In this document: piece after piece, positions 21,359 through 30,146 of the stretch
Layout: each line of letters begins with the position of its first letter
Position numbering within the stretch: position 1 is the stretch's first letter
NCBI RefSeq assembly: GCF_007829835.1
Contig: NZ_VIWP01000005.1
Location: forward strand, 62,001-126,000
Reading direction: 5' to 3'
Source: Neorhizobium alkalisoli
GTDB lineage: Bacteria; Pseudomonadota; Alphaproteobacteria; Rhizobiales; Rhizobiaceae
Length of the DNA: 64,000 nt
Notes under the pieces: model-generated
Databases searched by the model: none
What the model saw: the letters and a program-made list of their open reading frames with translations, nothing else
Told to the model about the DNA's origin: nothing
Position numbers and translations under genes: made by a program

Positions 21359-22807
21359 ATGCAGGTCCTTTCCGTCGCATCCGAAGTCTACCCGCTGGTC
21401 AAGACCGGCGGCCTTGCCGATGTCGCCGGCGCGCTGCCGCTGGCGCTGAAATCCCATGGCGTTTCGGTCAAGACACTGATGCCCGGTTATCCGGGCGTCA
21501 TGGCGCGGCTCAAGGATGCAAAACGTGTCCTGAGTCTGCCCGACCTTCTCGGCGCAAGCGCGGACGTGCTGGAAGTCGAGCATGAGGGGCTCGACCTGCT
21601 CATCTTCGATTGCCCGATCTTCTTCGATCGCCCCGGCGGCCCCTATCTCGACACGGCCGGCAAGGACCATGCCGACAACTGGCGGCGTTTCGCAGCGCTT
21701 GCCAAGGCCGGCGCCATCATTGCCCAACAGGGTCTGGAAGACGGCTGGCGCCCGGATATCGCCCATGTGCATGACTGGCAGGCCGCCATGCTGCCGAGCT
21801 ACATGCGCTATGCCGAGGCGCCGGAAATCCCGACACTGATCACTATCCACAACATCGCCTTCCAAGGCACCTTTTCGGCCAGCATCTTTCCGCATCTCGG
21901 CCTGCCGATACATGCATTTTCCGTGGACGGCATCGAATATTTCGGAGGTATCGGCTTTCTCAAGGCCGGCCTGCAGCACAGCTGGGCGATCTCGACGGTC
22001 AGCCCTTCCTATGCCGAGGAAATCCTCACCCCCGAATACGGCATGGGTCTCGAAGGCCTCCTGAAATGGCGCGCCGCCGACATGACCGGCATCGTCAACG
22101 GCATCGATGCAACGGTCTGGAACCCGGAAACCGATCCTCTGATCGCGGCACATTATGGTGCCAGCAGCCTCAAGGTGCGGGCGGAAAACCGCAAGGCGGT
22201 TGCCGAGCGTTTCGGCCTGATCCAGGATGACGGCCCGATCTTCTGCGTCGTCTCCCGCCTCACCTGGCAGAAAGGCATGGATCTGCTGGCCGAAGAGATC
22301 GACAATCTCGTCGCACTCGGCGGCAAGCTTGCCGTGCTCGGCTCGGGCGATCCGCTTCTGGAGACGACGTTCAGCGCCGCCGCCGGCCGCCATCCCGGCA
22401 GCGTCTCGGTGCTGACCGCCTATGACGAACCGCTGTCGCACCTGATGCAGGCGGGCTGCGACGCCATCCTCATCCCTTCACGTTTCGAGCCTTGCGGCCT
22501 CACCCAGCTTTATGGCCTGCGTTACGGCTGTGTGCCGGTCGTCGCCCGCACCGGCGGCCTCAACGACACCGTGATCGATGCGAGCCCCGCCGGCCTTGCA
22601 GCCAAGGCCGCGACCGGCGTTTCCTTCGGTCCCGTTACATCAGACAACCTTGGCCGCGCCATCCGCCGTGCCGTGCGTCTCTACAAGGACCCGAAGGTCT
22701 GGACGGCGATGCAGAAGCAGGGCATGAAATCAGACGTTTCCTGGGAGAACAGCGCCGGGCTTTACGCCGCGCTCTATTCCGATCTGCATGCAAGAAAAGG
22801 TACCTGA
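21359..22807 (+). CDS. glgA: Glycogen synthase (ADP-glucose)
   Basis: 482 residues, GT5. The ADP-glucose-binding KTGGLADV motif is at residues 15-22 and the C-terminal GT-B signature FEPCGLTQLYGLRYGCVPVVARTGGL is clear. It extends linear alpha-1,4 chains. ATG at 21359 is preferred; a GTG four codons upstream overlaps the likely ribosome site AAAGGGTG. The stop at 22805-22807 is one base before the pgm ATG. Confidence 0.95.
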   Translation: MQVLSVASEVYPLVKTGGLADVAGALPLALKSHGVSVKTLMPGYPGVMARLKDAKRVLSLPDLLGASADVLEVEHEGLDLLIFDCPIFFDRPGGPYLDTAGKDHADNWRRFAALAKAGAIIAQQGLEDGWRPDIAHVHDWQAAMLPSYMRYAEAPEIPTLITIHNIAFQGTFSASIFPHLGLPIHAFSVDGIEYFGGIGFLKAGLQHSWAISTVSPSYAEEILTPEYGMGLEGLLKWRAADMTGIVNGIDATVWNPETDPLIAAHYGASSLKVRAENRKAVAERFGLIQDDGPIFCVVSRLTWQKGMDLLAEEIDNLVALGGKLAVLGSGDPLLETTFSAAAGRHPGSVSVLTAYDEPLSHLMQAGCDAILIPSRFEPCGLTQLYGLRYGCVPVVARTGGLNDTVIDASPAGLAAKAATGVSFGPVTSDNLGRAIRRAVRLYKDPKVWTAMQKQGMKSDVSWENSAGLYAALYSDLHARKGT

Positions 22808-22808
22808 G

Positions 22809-24437
22809 ATGATCAAGACCGTTACGACCACACCCTATCAGGATCAGAAACCGGGAACCTCCGGCCTGCGCAAGAAAGTGCCGGTCTTTGCCCAGCAGAA
22901 CTATGCAGAAAATTTCATCCAGTCGATCTTCGACAGCCTGGAAGGCTTTGAAGGCAAGACGCTGGTGATCGGCGGCGACGGCCGTTATTACAACCGCGAA
23001 GTCATCCAGAAGGCGATCAAGATGGCCGCCGCCGCCGGCTTCGGCAAGGTCATGGTCGGCCAGGGCGGCATTCTTTCGACGCCGGCCGCCTCCAACATCA
23101 TCCGCAAATACAAGGCATTCGGCGGCATCATCCTCTCGGCCAGCCACAATCCCGGCGGCCCGAACGAAGACTTTGGCATCAAATACAATATCGGCAATGG
23201 CGGCCCGGCACCGGAAAAGATCACAGACGCGATCTATGCCCGCACCAAGGTCATCGACACCTACAAGATCGCCGACGCCTCTGACCTCAACCTCGACCAG
23301 ATCGGCAAGTTCGACATTTCCGGCATGACCGTCGAGGTGATCGACCCCGTCACCGACTATGCCGAACTGATGGAACAGCTGTTCGATTTCCCATCGATCC
23401 GCGCGCTGATCGCCAGCGGTTTCCAGGTCGTCATCGATTCCATGGGTGCCGTCACCGGCCCCTACGCGACGGAAATCCTCGAAAACCGCCTTGGTGCACC
23501 CGATGGTGCCGTGCGCAACGCCATCCCGCTGCCGGATTTCGGCGGCCACCACCCCGATCCGAACCTCGTTCACGCCAAGGAACTCTATGACGACGTGATG
23601 AGCAAGGAAGGCCCGCATTTCGGCGCGGCTTCCGACGGCGACGGTGACCGCAACATGATCGTCGGCAAGGGCATGTTCGTGACGCCGTCCGACAGCCTTG
23701 CCATCATCGCTGCCAATGCAAAACTCGCGCCCGGTTATGCCAAGGGCATTGCCGGTATTGCCCGCTCCATGCCGACCAGTGCCGCCGCCGACCGCGTCGC
23801 CGAAAAGCTGAAGATCGGCATGTACGAGACCCCGACCGGCTGGAAATTCTTCGGCAACCTGCTCGACGCCGGCAAGGCGACGATCTGCGGCGAAGAAAGT
23901 TTTGGCACCGGTTCCGACCATGTGCGCGAAAAGGACGGCCTCTGGGCCGTGCTCTTCTGGCTGAACATTCTCGCCGCCCGCAACGAAAGCGTCGCCGAGA
24001 TCGTGAAGAAGCACTGGGCCGAATATGGCCGCAACTACTATTCGCGCCACGACTATGAAGAAGTCGATTCGGATGCCGCAAACGGCATGATCACGGCTCT
24101 GCGCGAAAAGCTGCCGAGCCTGCCGGGCAAGACCTTTGGCGCGCTGAAAGTCGCAAGCGCCGACGATTTTGCCTATCACGACCCGATCGACGGCTCGGTC
24201 TCGAAGAACCAGGGCGTGCGCGTCCTGTTCGAAGGTGGCAGCCGCGTCGTCTTCCGCCTCTCGGGCACCGGCACTTCCGGCGCGACAATCCGCGTTTATG
24301 TCGAGCGCTACGAGCCGGATGCGGCCAAGCACGACATCGACACGCAGGCGGCACTGGCCGACCTGATCGCCGTTGCCGACGAGATTTCCGAGCTTAAGAA
24401 GCGCTCGGGCCGCGACGCGCCGACGGTTATTACGTGA
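22809..24437 (+). CDS. pgm: Phosphoglucomutase
   Basis: 542 residues of the alpha-D-phosphohexomutase family, interconverting glucose 1- and 6-phosphate. The phosphoserine loop is LSASHNPGGPNEDFGIKYN (about 108-126), the metal loop SDGDGDRN (about 274), the sugar loop GEESFGTGSDH (about 360) and the phosphate loop RLSGTGTSGATIRVY (about 480). It links the glycogen operon to central metabolism and, in rhizobia, also to exopolysaccharide precursors. It starts two bases after glgA, so it is part of the same transcript. Confidence 0.95.
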   Translation: MIKTVTTTPYQDQKPGTSGLRKKVPVFAQQNYAENFIQSIFDSLEGFEGKTLVIGGDGRYYNREVIQKAIKMAAAAGFGKVMVGQGGILSTPAASNIIRKYKAFGGIILSASHNPGGPNEDFGIKYNIGNGGPAPEKITDAIYARTKVIDTYKIADASDLNLDQIGKFDISGMTVEVIDPVTDYAELMEQLFDFPSIRALIASGFQVVIDSMGAVTGPYATEILENRLGAPDGAVRNAIPLPDFGGHHPDPNLVHAKELYDDVMSKEGPHFGAASDGDGDRNMIVGKGMFVTPSDSLAIIAANAKLAPGYAKGIAGIARSMPTSAAADRVAEKLKIGMYETPTGWKFFGNLLDAGKATICGEESFGTGSDHVREKDGLWAVLFWLNILAARNESVAEIVKKHWAEYGRNYYSRHDYEEVDSDAANGMITALREKLPSLPGKTFGALKVASADDFAYHDPIDGSVSKNQGVRVLFEGGSRVVFRLSGTGTSGATIRVYVERYEPDAAKHDIDTQAALADLIAVADEISELKKRSGRDAPTVIT

Positions 24438-24468
24438 TCGGGTAGCGGGCTCGGCATTGCCAGCTCCG

Positions 24469-24599
24469 GCCCCTCACCCTAACCCTCTCCCCGCATGCGG
24501 GGAGAGGGGACGTGCCATGCGTGAGGCTGGGAGCGTGCCACAAGTATCCTTCTCCCCGTCAGAACGGGGAGAAGGTGCCCGGCAGGGCGGATGAGGGGC
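24469..24599. repeat. RIME-like palindromic repeat, copy C
   Basis: Third copy of the element bounded by GCCCCTCA and TGAGGGGC, between pgm and glgX. Second internal palindrome reads CTTCTCCCC...GGGGAGAAG. It may separate glgX expression from the upstream operon. Confidence 0.85.
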
Positions 24600-24646
24600 A
24601 GGCACAGAACAGCGCCGTTAGACGGGTGAGTGGCAAGGGGGCCAAC

Positions 24647-26605
24647 ATGTCCAGTGCAGCAAATCACAAACGCGGCGTCATCCTGACCGAGAAATTCGCC
24701 GAATTTTCCGTCTGGTCGCAGCATGCCGAACAGATCGACCTCTGCCTCTTCGATCACGAAGGTAAGAAGCAGATCGCCGATTACACGATGCAGCATGGTG
24801 ACGACGGCGTGCATCGGATCGAACTCCCTTCGATCAGACCCGGCCAGCGTTACGGTTTTCGTGCTCACGGCACCTATGAACCCGACCGCGGCCTCTGGTT
24901 CGACCCGTCAAAGCTCCTGGTCGATCCCTATGCCAGCGAACTCGACCGCCCCTTCGTTTACGACCCGATCCTCTCGGCCCCCGGCATAGACACCGCCCAT
25001 CTTGTGCCGAAGGCGATCGTCACCCAGGACCAGCCGGCCGCCATCACCGCCCCGCTCTTTGCCCCCGGCGGCTTCATCTACGAAGTGGCCGTAAAACCCT
25101 TCACCATGCTCCACCCCGACGTGCCGGAAAAAATCCGCGGCACGATCGCCGCCCTCGCCCACCCCGCCATCATCGCGCATCTCAAGAAGATCGGGGTCGA
25201 CGCGATCGAGCTGATGCCGATCACCGCCTGGATCGACGAGCGCCATCTTGGTCCCCTCGGCCTCACCAATGGCTGGGGTTACAACCCGATCGCCTTCATG
25301 GCGCTCGACCCGCGGCTCTGCCCCGGCGGCATGAAGGAATTGCGGGAAACGGTCGCGACCCTGCACGAAGCAGGCATCGGCGTCATTCTCGACCTCGTCT
25401 TCAACCATTCCGGCGAAAGCGACCGTTTTGGCGCGACGCTCTCCATGCGCGGCCTCGACAATCTCGCCTATTACCGCCACGTGCCGGGCGAGCCCGGCCA
25501 TCTCGTCAACGATACCGGCACCGGCAATACGCTTGCCTGCGACCATCCGGAAGTGCGCCGGCTGATCGTCGAGACGCTGCGCCATTTCGTCCGTCATGCC
25601 GGCATAGACGGTTTCCGCTTCGATCTCGCGCCAATCATCGGCCGCACCGCAAACGGTTTCGAAGCCCATGGCGAGACCCTGACGGCGATGATCGAGGACG
25701 ACGTGCTGAAAGACCGTCTGCTGATCGCCGAACCCTGGGATATCGGCCCCGGCGGTTACCAGCTCGGCAATTTCCCCGAAAAATTTCTCGAATGGAACGA
25801 CCGCGCCCGCGACGATATCCGCCGCTACTGGCGTGGCGACCAGTGGACGACGGGCGCGCTCGCGACCCGGCTTGCCGGCTCCTCCGACATTTTCGAACTG
25901 TCGGGCAAAACCCGCAGCGTCAATTTTCTCGCCGCCCATGATGGTTTTACGCTGATGGACCTCGTTTCCAACAGCCACAAGCACAATGAGGCGAATGGCG
26001 AGGAAAACCGCGACGGCCACGGCGAAAACCATTCCTGGAACAACGGCGTCGAGGGCCATAGCGACGATCCGGCGATCATCGAAAACCGCCGCCGCGATGT
26101 CGAGGCGCTTCTCTCCACCCTGTTTGCCAGCCGCGGCGCGATCATGCTGACCATGGGCGATGAGGCCGGTCGCTCGCAGGGCGGCAATAACAACGCCTAC
26201 GCGCAGGACAATGCCATCACCTGGCTGGACTGGTCGAAGATCGACAGTTCGCTCGTCGAACACACGGCGATGCTGTCCGCCCTGCGCAAGCGTTTTGCCG
26301 CCTTTTCCGAAACCGGCTTCTTTTCCGGCAATGGCGATGTCGAATGGATCGCCGCCTCGGGTCAACCAATGCAGGTCGGCGACTGGGAAAACCCCGGAAA
26401 TCCGGTGCTCGGCATGCTGCTGAAGACGTTGGACCGCACGAGCGGCAAGACCGTCCGCCTCGCCATTCTCTTCAACCGCGGCCACGAGCCGGTCAGTTTC
26501 ACCCTGCCCGGCTGGGACTGGAAACAGCTTCCATCGGGTGACCTCTGGAATCAGGTCCTGCCGCCGCGTTCGGTGCGTTTCTGCGTCGAGGACGTCGCGC
26601 CATAA
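24647..26605 (+). CDS. glgX: Glycogen debranching enzyme
   Basis: 652 residues, GH13 isoamylase type with an N-terminal CBM48-like domain (EFSVWSQHAEQIDLCLFD). Catalytic motifs: LVFNHSGE, GFRFDLAP (nucleophile Asp near 325), LIAEPWDIG (acid Glu near 361) and AAHDGFT. It hydrolyses alpha-1,6 branches left after phosphorylase trimming, so it completes the glycogen-breakdown set. The ATG at 24647 with upstream AAGGGGG is chosen; the open frame runs back into the RIME repeat and is not coding there. Confidence 0.93.
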   Translation: MSSAANHKRGVILTEKFAEFSVWSQHAEQIDLCLFDHEGKKQIADYTMQHGDDGVHRIELPSIRPGQRYGFRAHGTYEPDRGLWFDPSKLLVDPYASELDRPFVYDPILSAPGIDTAHLVPKAIVTQDQPAAITAPLFAPGGFIYEVAVKPFTMLHPDVPEKIRGTIAALAHPAIIAHLKKIGVDAIELMPITAWIDERHLGPLGLTNGWGYNPIAFMALDPRLCPGGMKELRETVATLHEAGIGVILDLVFNHSGESDRFGATLSMRGLDNLAYYRHVPGEPGHLVNDTGTGNTLACDHPEVRRLIVETLRHFVRHAGIDGFRFDLAPIIGRTANGFEAHGETLTAMIEDDVLKDRLLIAEPWDIGPGGYQLGNFPEKFLEWNDRARDDIRRYWRGDQWTTGALATRLAGSSDIFELSGKTRSVNFLAAHDGFTLMDLVSNSHKHNEANGEENRDGHGENHSWNNGVEGHSDDPAIIENRRRDVEALLSTLFASRGAIMLTMGDEAGRSQGGNNNAYAQDNAITWLDWSKIDSSLVEHTAMLSALRKRFAAFSETGFFSGNGDVEWIAASGQPMQVGDWENPGNPVLGMLLKTLDRTSGKTVRLAILFNRGHEPVSFTLPGWDWKQLPSGDLWNQVLPPRSVRFCVEDVAP

Positions 26606-26669
26606 AACCGCTCGCTAAGGCGCCAAGACTCTGTAAAGTCTCATAGCAAGAAATCTGAAGTGAGGTCGC

Positions 26670-27155
26670 ATGCGTGAAATTTCCCTGGTCGATGTGGCCG
26701 GCCTCGTGGGTCAGGAACTCGGCATTTCGGAGTGGATCACCGTCGATCAATCCATGATCAACCTGTTTGCCGATGCAACGCTCGACCACCAGTTCATCCA
26801 TGTCGATCCGGAACGCGCCGCGGCAGAAAGCCCGTTCGGCGGCACGATTGCGCATGGCTTCCTCACCCTCTCGCTTCTCTCGGCAATGAATTTCGAGAGT
26901 ATCCCGAAGATCCGGGAACAGACGATGGGCATCAATTACGGCTTCGACCGGGTGCGCTTCATGTCACCCGTCAAGCCCGGAAGCCGGGTGCGTGGCCGCT
27001 TCACGCTGGCGGACAGCCGTTTTCGCGGCGCCGGCATGCTGATGACGACCTATGACGTGACGGTCGAAATCGAGAACGAGAAGAAACCGGCCCTGACGGC
27101 GAACTGGATCACCATCGTCCAGTTCGATCCAAAGGACCGGCCGGAAGACGCCTGA
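26670..27155 (+). CDS. MaoC-like (R)-specific enoyl-CoA hydratase
   Basis: 161 residues with a single hot-dog fold. The MaoC hydratase signature is visible as FADATLDHQFIHVDPERAA (about 33-51), with the catalytic Asp and His in DHQFIH, followed by GTIAHGFLTLSLLS. Proteins of this type hydrate trans-2-enoyl-CoA to (R)-3-hydroxyacyl-CoA or act as dehydratases in lipid metabolism. GAGG precedes ATG. It lies directly upstream of a cyclopropane fatty acid synthase gene, which fits a lipid role, though the exact substrate is unknown. Confidence 0.88.
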   Translation: MREISLVDVAGLVGQELGISEWITVDQSMINLFADATLDHQFIHVDPERAAAESPFGGTIAHGFLTLSLLSAMNFESIPKIREQTMGINYGFDRVRFMSPVKPGSRVRGRFTLADSRFRGAGMLMTTYDVTVEIENEKKPALTANWITIVQFDPKDRPEDA

Positions 27156-27235
27156 CATCCCATCCCGCATGATCCCGGCACGGTCGCATGCGTCGGTCGG
27201 CCGGGAAATCCGAGCCAGCCAGCCTGCGAGGCCTC

Positions 27236-28477
27236 ATGTTTCCGCTTTCCCACATGATGAAGTCCTTCATCCGCAAGGGCAAACTGACGGTCATCGACGC
27301 CGAGGGCAAACGTCACGTGTTTGCCGGCACGGCGGGCCTCGAAGTGACGATGCGGCTGACCGATCCGAAACTCTACAAGTCGCTGGTCTTCAATCCCGAA
27401 CTTGCCGCCGGCGAAGCCTATATGGACGGCACGATGCGGTTCGAGGACGGCTCGACGCTCAAGGATTTTCTGACGCTCTTTTCCGTCAACCGCCTGTCGC
27501 TCGGCTCCTATCCGCTGCAGAAGGTGCTCAGGGCAATCAAGATGCGCTTCCGCAAGCGCCAGCAGTCCAACCGCAAGGGTCAGGCACAGCAGAACGTCGC
27601 GCATCACTACGATCTCGGCAACGAGTTCTACAAACTCTTCCTCGACGACAACATGCTCTATTCCTGCGCCTATTTTCGTGAGCCGGGCGAGACGCTGGAA
27701 CAGGCGCAGCGCAACAAGCTGCGGCTGCTTGCGGCAAAACTTGGCCTGAAAGACGGCATGAAGGTTCTGGACATCGGCTGTGGCTGGGGAGATCTGGCGC
27801 TTTATCTGGCCGCACTCGAAAACGTTCAGGTCACGGGCGTGACGCTCTCGAAGGAACAGCAGGCGCTTGCCTCCCAGCGCGCGCAAAAGGCCGGCCTTGC
27901 CGACCGGGTGAAATTCGAGCTGCGCGACTATCGCGACGTCAATGACAAGTTTGACCGCATCGTTTCCGTCGGTATGTTCGAACATGTCGGCGTGCATCAC
28001 TACGACGAGTATTTTTCGAAGATCAACACGCTGATGCCGGATGACGGTGTCATGGTCCTGCATTCGATCGGCCATATGAGCCCGCCCGGCATGGCGAGCC
28101 CATGGCTGCGCAAATACATTTTTCCCGGCGCCTATTCGCCGGCTCTCTCGGAAGTTTTTGATGTCGTCGAACGCAACAGCCTCTGGGTCAGCGATCTCGA
28201 ATTTCTGCGCGTGCATTACGCCACGACGCTTGCCCATTGGAACTCCCGTTTTCAGGCAAACCGCGACAAGGTGATCGCGCTCTACGATGAGCGTTTTGCC
28301 CGCATGTGGGAATTTTACCTGATCAGCGCCGAGATGATGTTCCGCACCGGCAGCCAGCTGGTTTTCCACATGCAGCTGTCGCGCAGCCGCGACGCTTCGC
28401 CGATCGTCCGCGACTACATCACCGACAAGCAGCGCGATTATATCGAGAGGGAAAGGATGCTGGATCTCTCGCTCTAG
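27236..28477 (+). CDS. cfa: Cyclopropane-fatty-acyl-phospholipid synthase family methyltransferase
   Basis: 413 residues. The family signature AHHYDLGNEFYKLFLDDNMLYSCAYF (from about residue 121) and the SAM site VLDIGCGWGDLALYLA (about 175-190) are both present, followed by VGMFEHVG. It transfers a methylene from S-adenosylmethionine to unsaturated acyl chains of membrane phospholipids. Several ATGs are possible; 27236 is chosen because GCGAGG lies just upstream, while the ATG at 27188 lacks a site. Rhizobia often carry more than one CFA-like gene, so the precise paralog is uncertain. Confidence 0.88.
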   Translation: MFPLSHMMKSFIRKGKLTVIDAEGKRHVFAGTAGLEVTMRLTDPKLYKSLVFNPELAAGEAYMDGTMRFEDGSTLKDFLTLFSVNRLSLGSYPLQKVLRAIKMRFRKRQQSNRKGQAQQNVAHHYDLGNEFYKLFLDDNMLYSCAYFREPGETLEQAQRNKLRLLAAKLGLKDGMKVLDIGCGWGDLALYLAALENVQVTGVTLSKEQQALASQRAQKAGLADRVKFELRDYRDVNDKFDRIVSVGMFEHVGVHHYDEYFSKINTLMPDDGVMVLHSIGHMSPPGMASPWLRKYIFPGAYSPALSEVFDVVERNSLWVSDLEFLRVHYATTLAHWNSRFQANRDKVIALYDERFARMWEFYLISAEMMFRTGSQLVFHMQLSRSRDASPIVRDYITDKQRDYIERERMLDLSL

Positions 28478-28516
28478 ATATTACCCACCTATTGCTCCAC
28501 CAAGGACATTGCCACC

Positions 28517-29569
28517 ATGACTGTTGCAGATATCGTCCGACATTCTTTTCGCGAGCAGGCCAAGGCCGCAACATTGCTCGGCTCGCCCTTTACCGCCCGC
28601 CTTTGCGGGCTTGTTGCGGAAAGGCTGAACGATGGCACCGCCGTCGGCCACGCCCTGTTCGACTGGCCGGGCGATGCCTCGGTCAGGAACGACCTTCTCC
28701 CTGCCCGGCTGACCGGTGCCCTGCACGCGTTGCTCCTGTCAGAAGGCGATGCCGGATTGAGCGCCGCCTACCCGCCAAAGCAGGTCGATGACGACCAGCT
28801 CTGGCAGGCCGTCACCGGCGCCTTCGAAAGCCATGCCGACTTCATCCTGCAGCGCTTGCAGTATGCGCCGCAAACGAACGAGATCCGCCGCTGCAACGCC
28901 CTGCTCCCGGGCTTCCTGACGATCGCAAAACTGTTCAGCAAACCGCTGCAGCTGCTTGAAGTCGGGGCCAGCGCCGGCCTCAATCTGCAATGGGACCGTT
29001 ATCATTATGACTTGGCCGGCCGCTCCTGGGGTGATCCGGCGTCACCCGTGCGCCTGTCGCCCGACTGGGAAGGACCGTCGCCACCCGAAGCCGAGATCAA
29101 GGTGGCACGCCGGCTCGGTTGTGATCTCAACCCGCTCGACCCGACCTGTGCGGAGGATCGGCTGCGGCTGATGTCCTATGTCTGGGCCGACCAGCCGGAC
29201 CGCATGCAGAATCTCCGCGCGGCATTGGCGATCGCGGCAAACGACCCGCCACATGTCGAACGCGCCGATGCGCTGGAATGGCTGCCACGGGAACTGTCAA
29301 AGCCCGCGGACGGCACGGTGCGCGTGATTTACCACTCGATCGCCTGGCAATATCTGCCGCCCGAGGCACGCGCCAAGGGCGAAGCGATAATAGCCGAAGC
29401 CGGTGGCAAGGCGACCGATCATGCCCCGCTTGCACGCCTGCAGATGGAGGCCGATGAAGGCTCAGACGGCGCCGCACTCAGCCTGCAGATCTGGCCGGGC
29501 GGTGAAATGCGGGAACTCGGCCGCGCCGATTTCCATGGTCGCTGGGTAAGATGGCAGGGCTGGGAATAA
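28517..29569 (+). CDS. DUF2332 family protein
   Basis: 350 residues, with the DUF2332 look: LLEVGASAGLNLQWDRYHYD (about 153-172), CDLNPLDP, YVWADQPDRMQNLRAAL and VIYHSIAWQYLPPEAR. The GASAGLNL stretch resembles a nucleotide or SAM-binding loop, and the fold may be methyltransferase-like, but no activity is established to my knowledge. AAGGA lies 11 bases before ATG. It follows cfa by about 40 bp on the same strand and converges on soxG. Confidence 0.75.
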   Translation: MTVADIVRHSFREQAKAATLLGSPFTARLCGLVAERLNDGTAVGHALFDWPGDASVRNDLLPARLTGALHALLLSEGDAGLSAAYPPKQVDDDQLWQAVTGAFESHADFILQRLQYAPQTNEIRRCNALLPGFLTIAKLFSKPLQLLEVGASAGLNLQWDRYHYDLAGRSWGDPASPVRLSPDWEGPSPPEAEIKVARRLGCDLNPLDPTCAEDRLRLMSYVWADQPDRMQNLRAALAIAANDPPHVERADALEWLPRELSKPADGTVRVIYHSIAWQYLPPEARAKGEAIIAEAGGKATDHAPLARLQMEADEGSDGAALSLQIWPGGEMRELGRADFHGRWVRWQGWE

Positions 29570-29585
29570 GGGGCTGGAGCGGCGC

Positions 29586-30146
29586 TTAAAGCGCCGCATC
29601 CCTTGCACCTTCGGACAGAAGTCCAAAGGCATAATCCGAAAACGAGCGCCAGACTTCGACGCGGAAAGCGTCTTCCGCAGTCCGCAGAAGCACGATCTCC
29701 ACCTTGCCGAACAGCGTGCGCGAGCATGCGCCGATCGGGAAGGCGTCGAGCGAAAGATCCTGCGGGCAGCCCGTGTTGATCGCCGCAGCAGAACCCGGGC
29801 CGGAGACGAGGATCGCCGTGTTGCGGTGAGAAACGTCTGTCGCCGAATGCAGCGCGCCGGATTTCGCAGCTGACGCAACGAGACCGGTCCGGACGTCGCC
29901 GAACACCAGCCATTCATCCGGCCCGATCCAAAGCGCCGTACGACCGTTGCCCGAAGACGAGGTTTTAGGCTTCACCGGCAGATCGACGCCGAGAGCTGCC
30001 GAAAGCGCTGCCACATCTTCCGCGCGGACGCGCAGATTGATGCGCTCGGCGGGCGCTGCGGCTTCAAGCCTGACGACGGACGAGCCGCCATGGACGCCGG
30101 ACAGCGGAAGGGTTCTTGTTGCAACGTTAGCCCCAGAATCAACCAT
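29586..30146 (-). CDS. soxG: Sarcosine oxidase gamma subunit
   Basis: 186 residues. The T-protein-like fold is recognised by WIGPDEWLVFGD (about 73-84) and the C-terminal VEIVLLRTAEDAFRVEVWRSFSDYAFGLL. It is the small non-catalytic subunit of heterotetrameric sarcosine oxidase. Its ATG overlaps the end of soxA by eight bases, completing the soxB-soxD-soxA-soxG order. Confidence 0.9.
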   Translation of the reverse strand: MVDSGANVATRTLPLSGVHGGSSVVRLEAAAPAERINLRVRAEDVAALSAALGVDLPVKPKTSSSGNGRTALWIGPDEWLVFGDVRTGLVASAAKSGALHSATDVSHRNTAILVSGPGSAAAINTGCPQDLSLDAFPIGACSRTLFGKVEIVLLRTAEDAFRVEVWRSFSDYAFGLLSEGARDAAL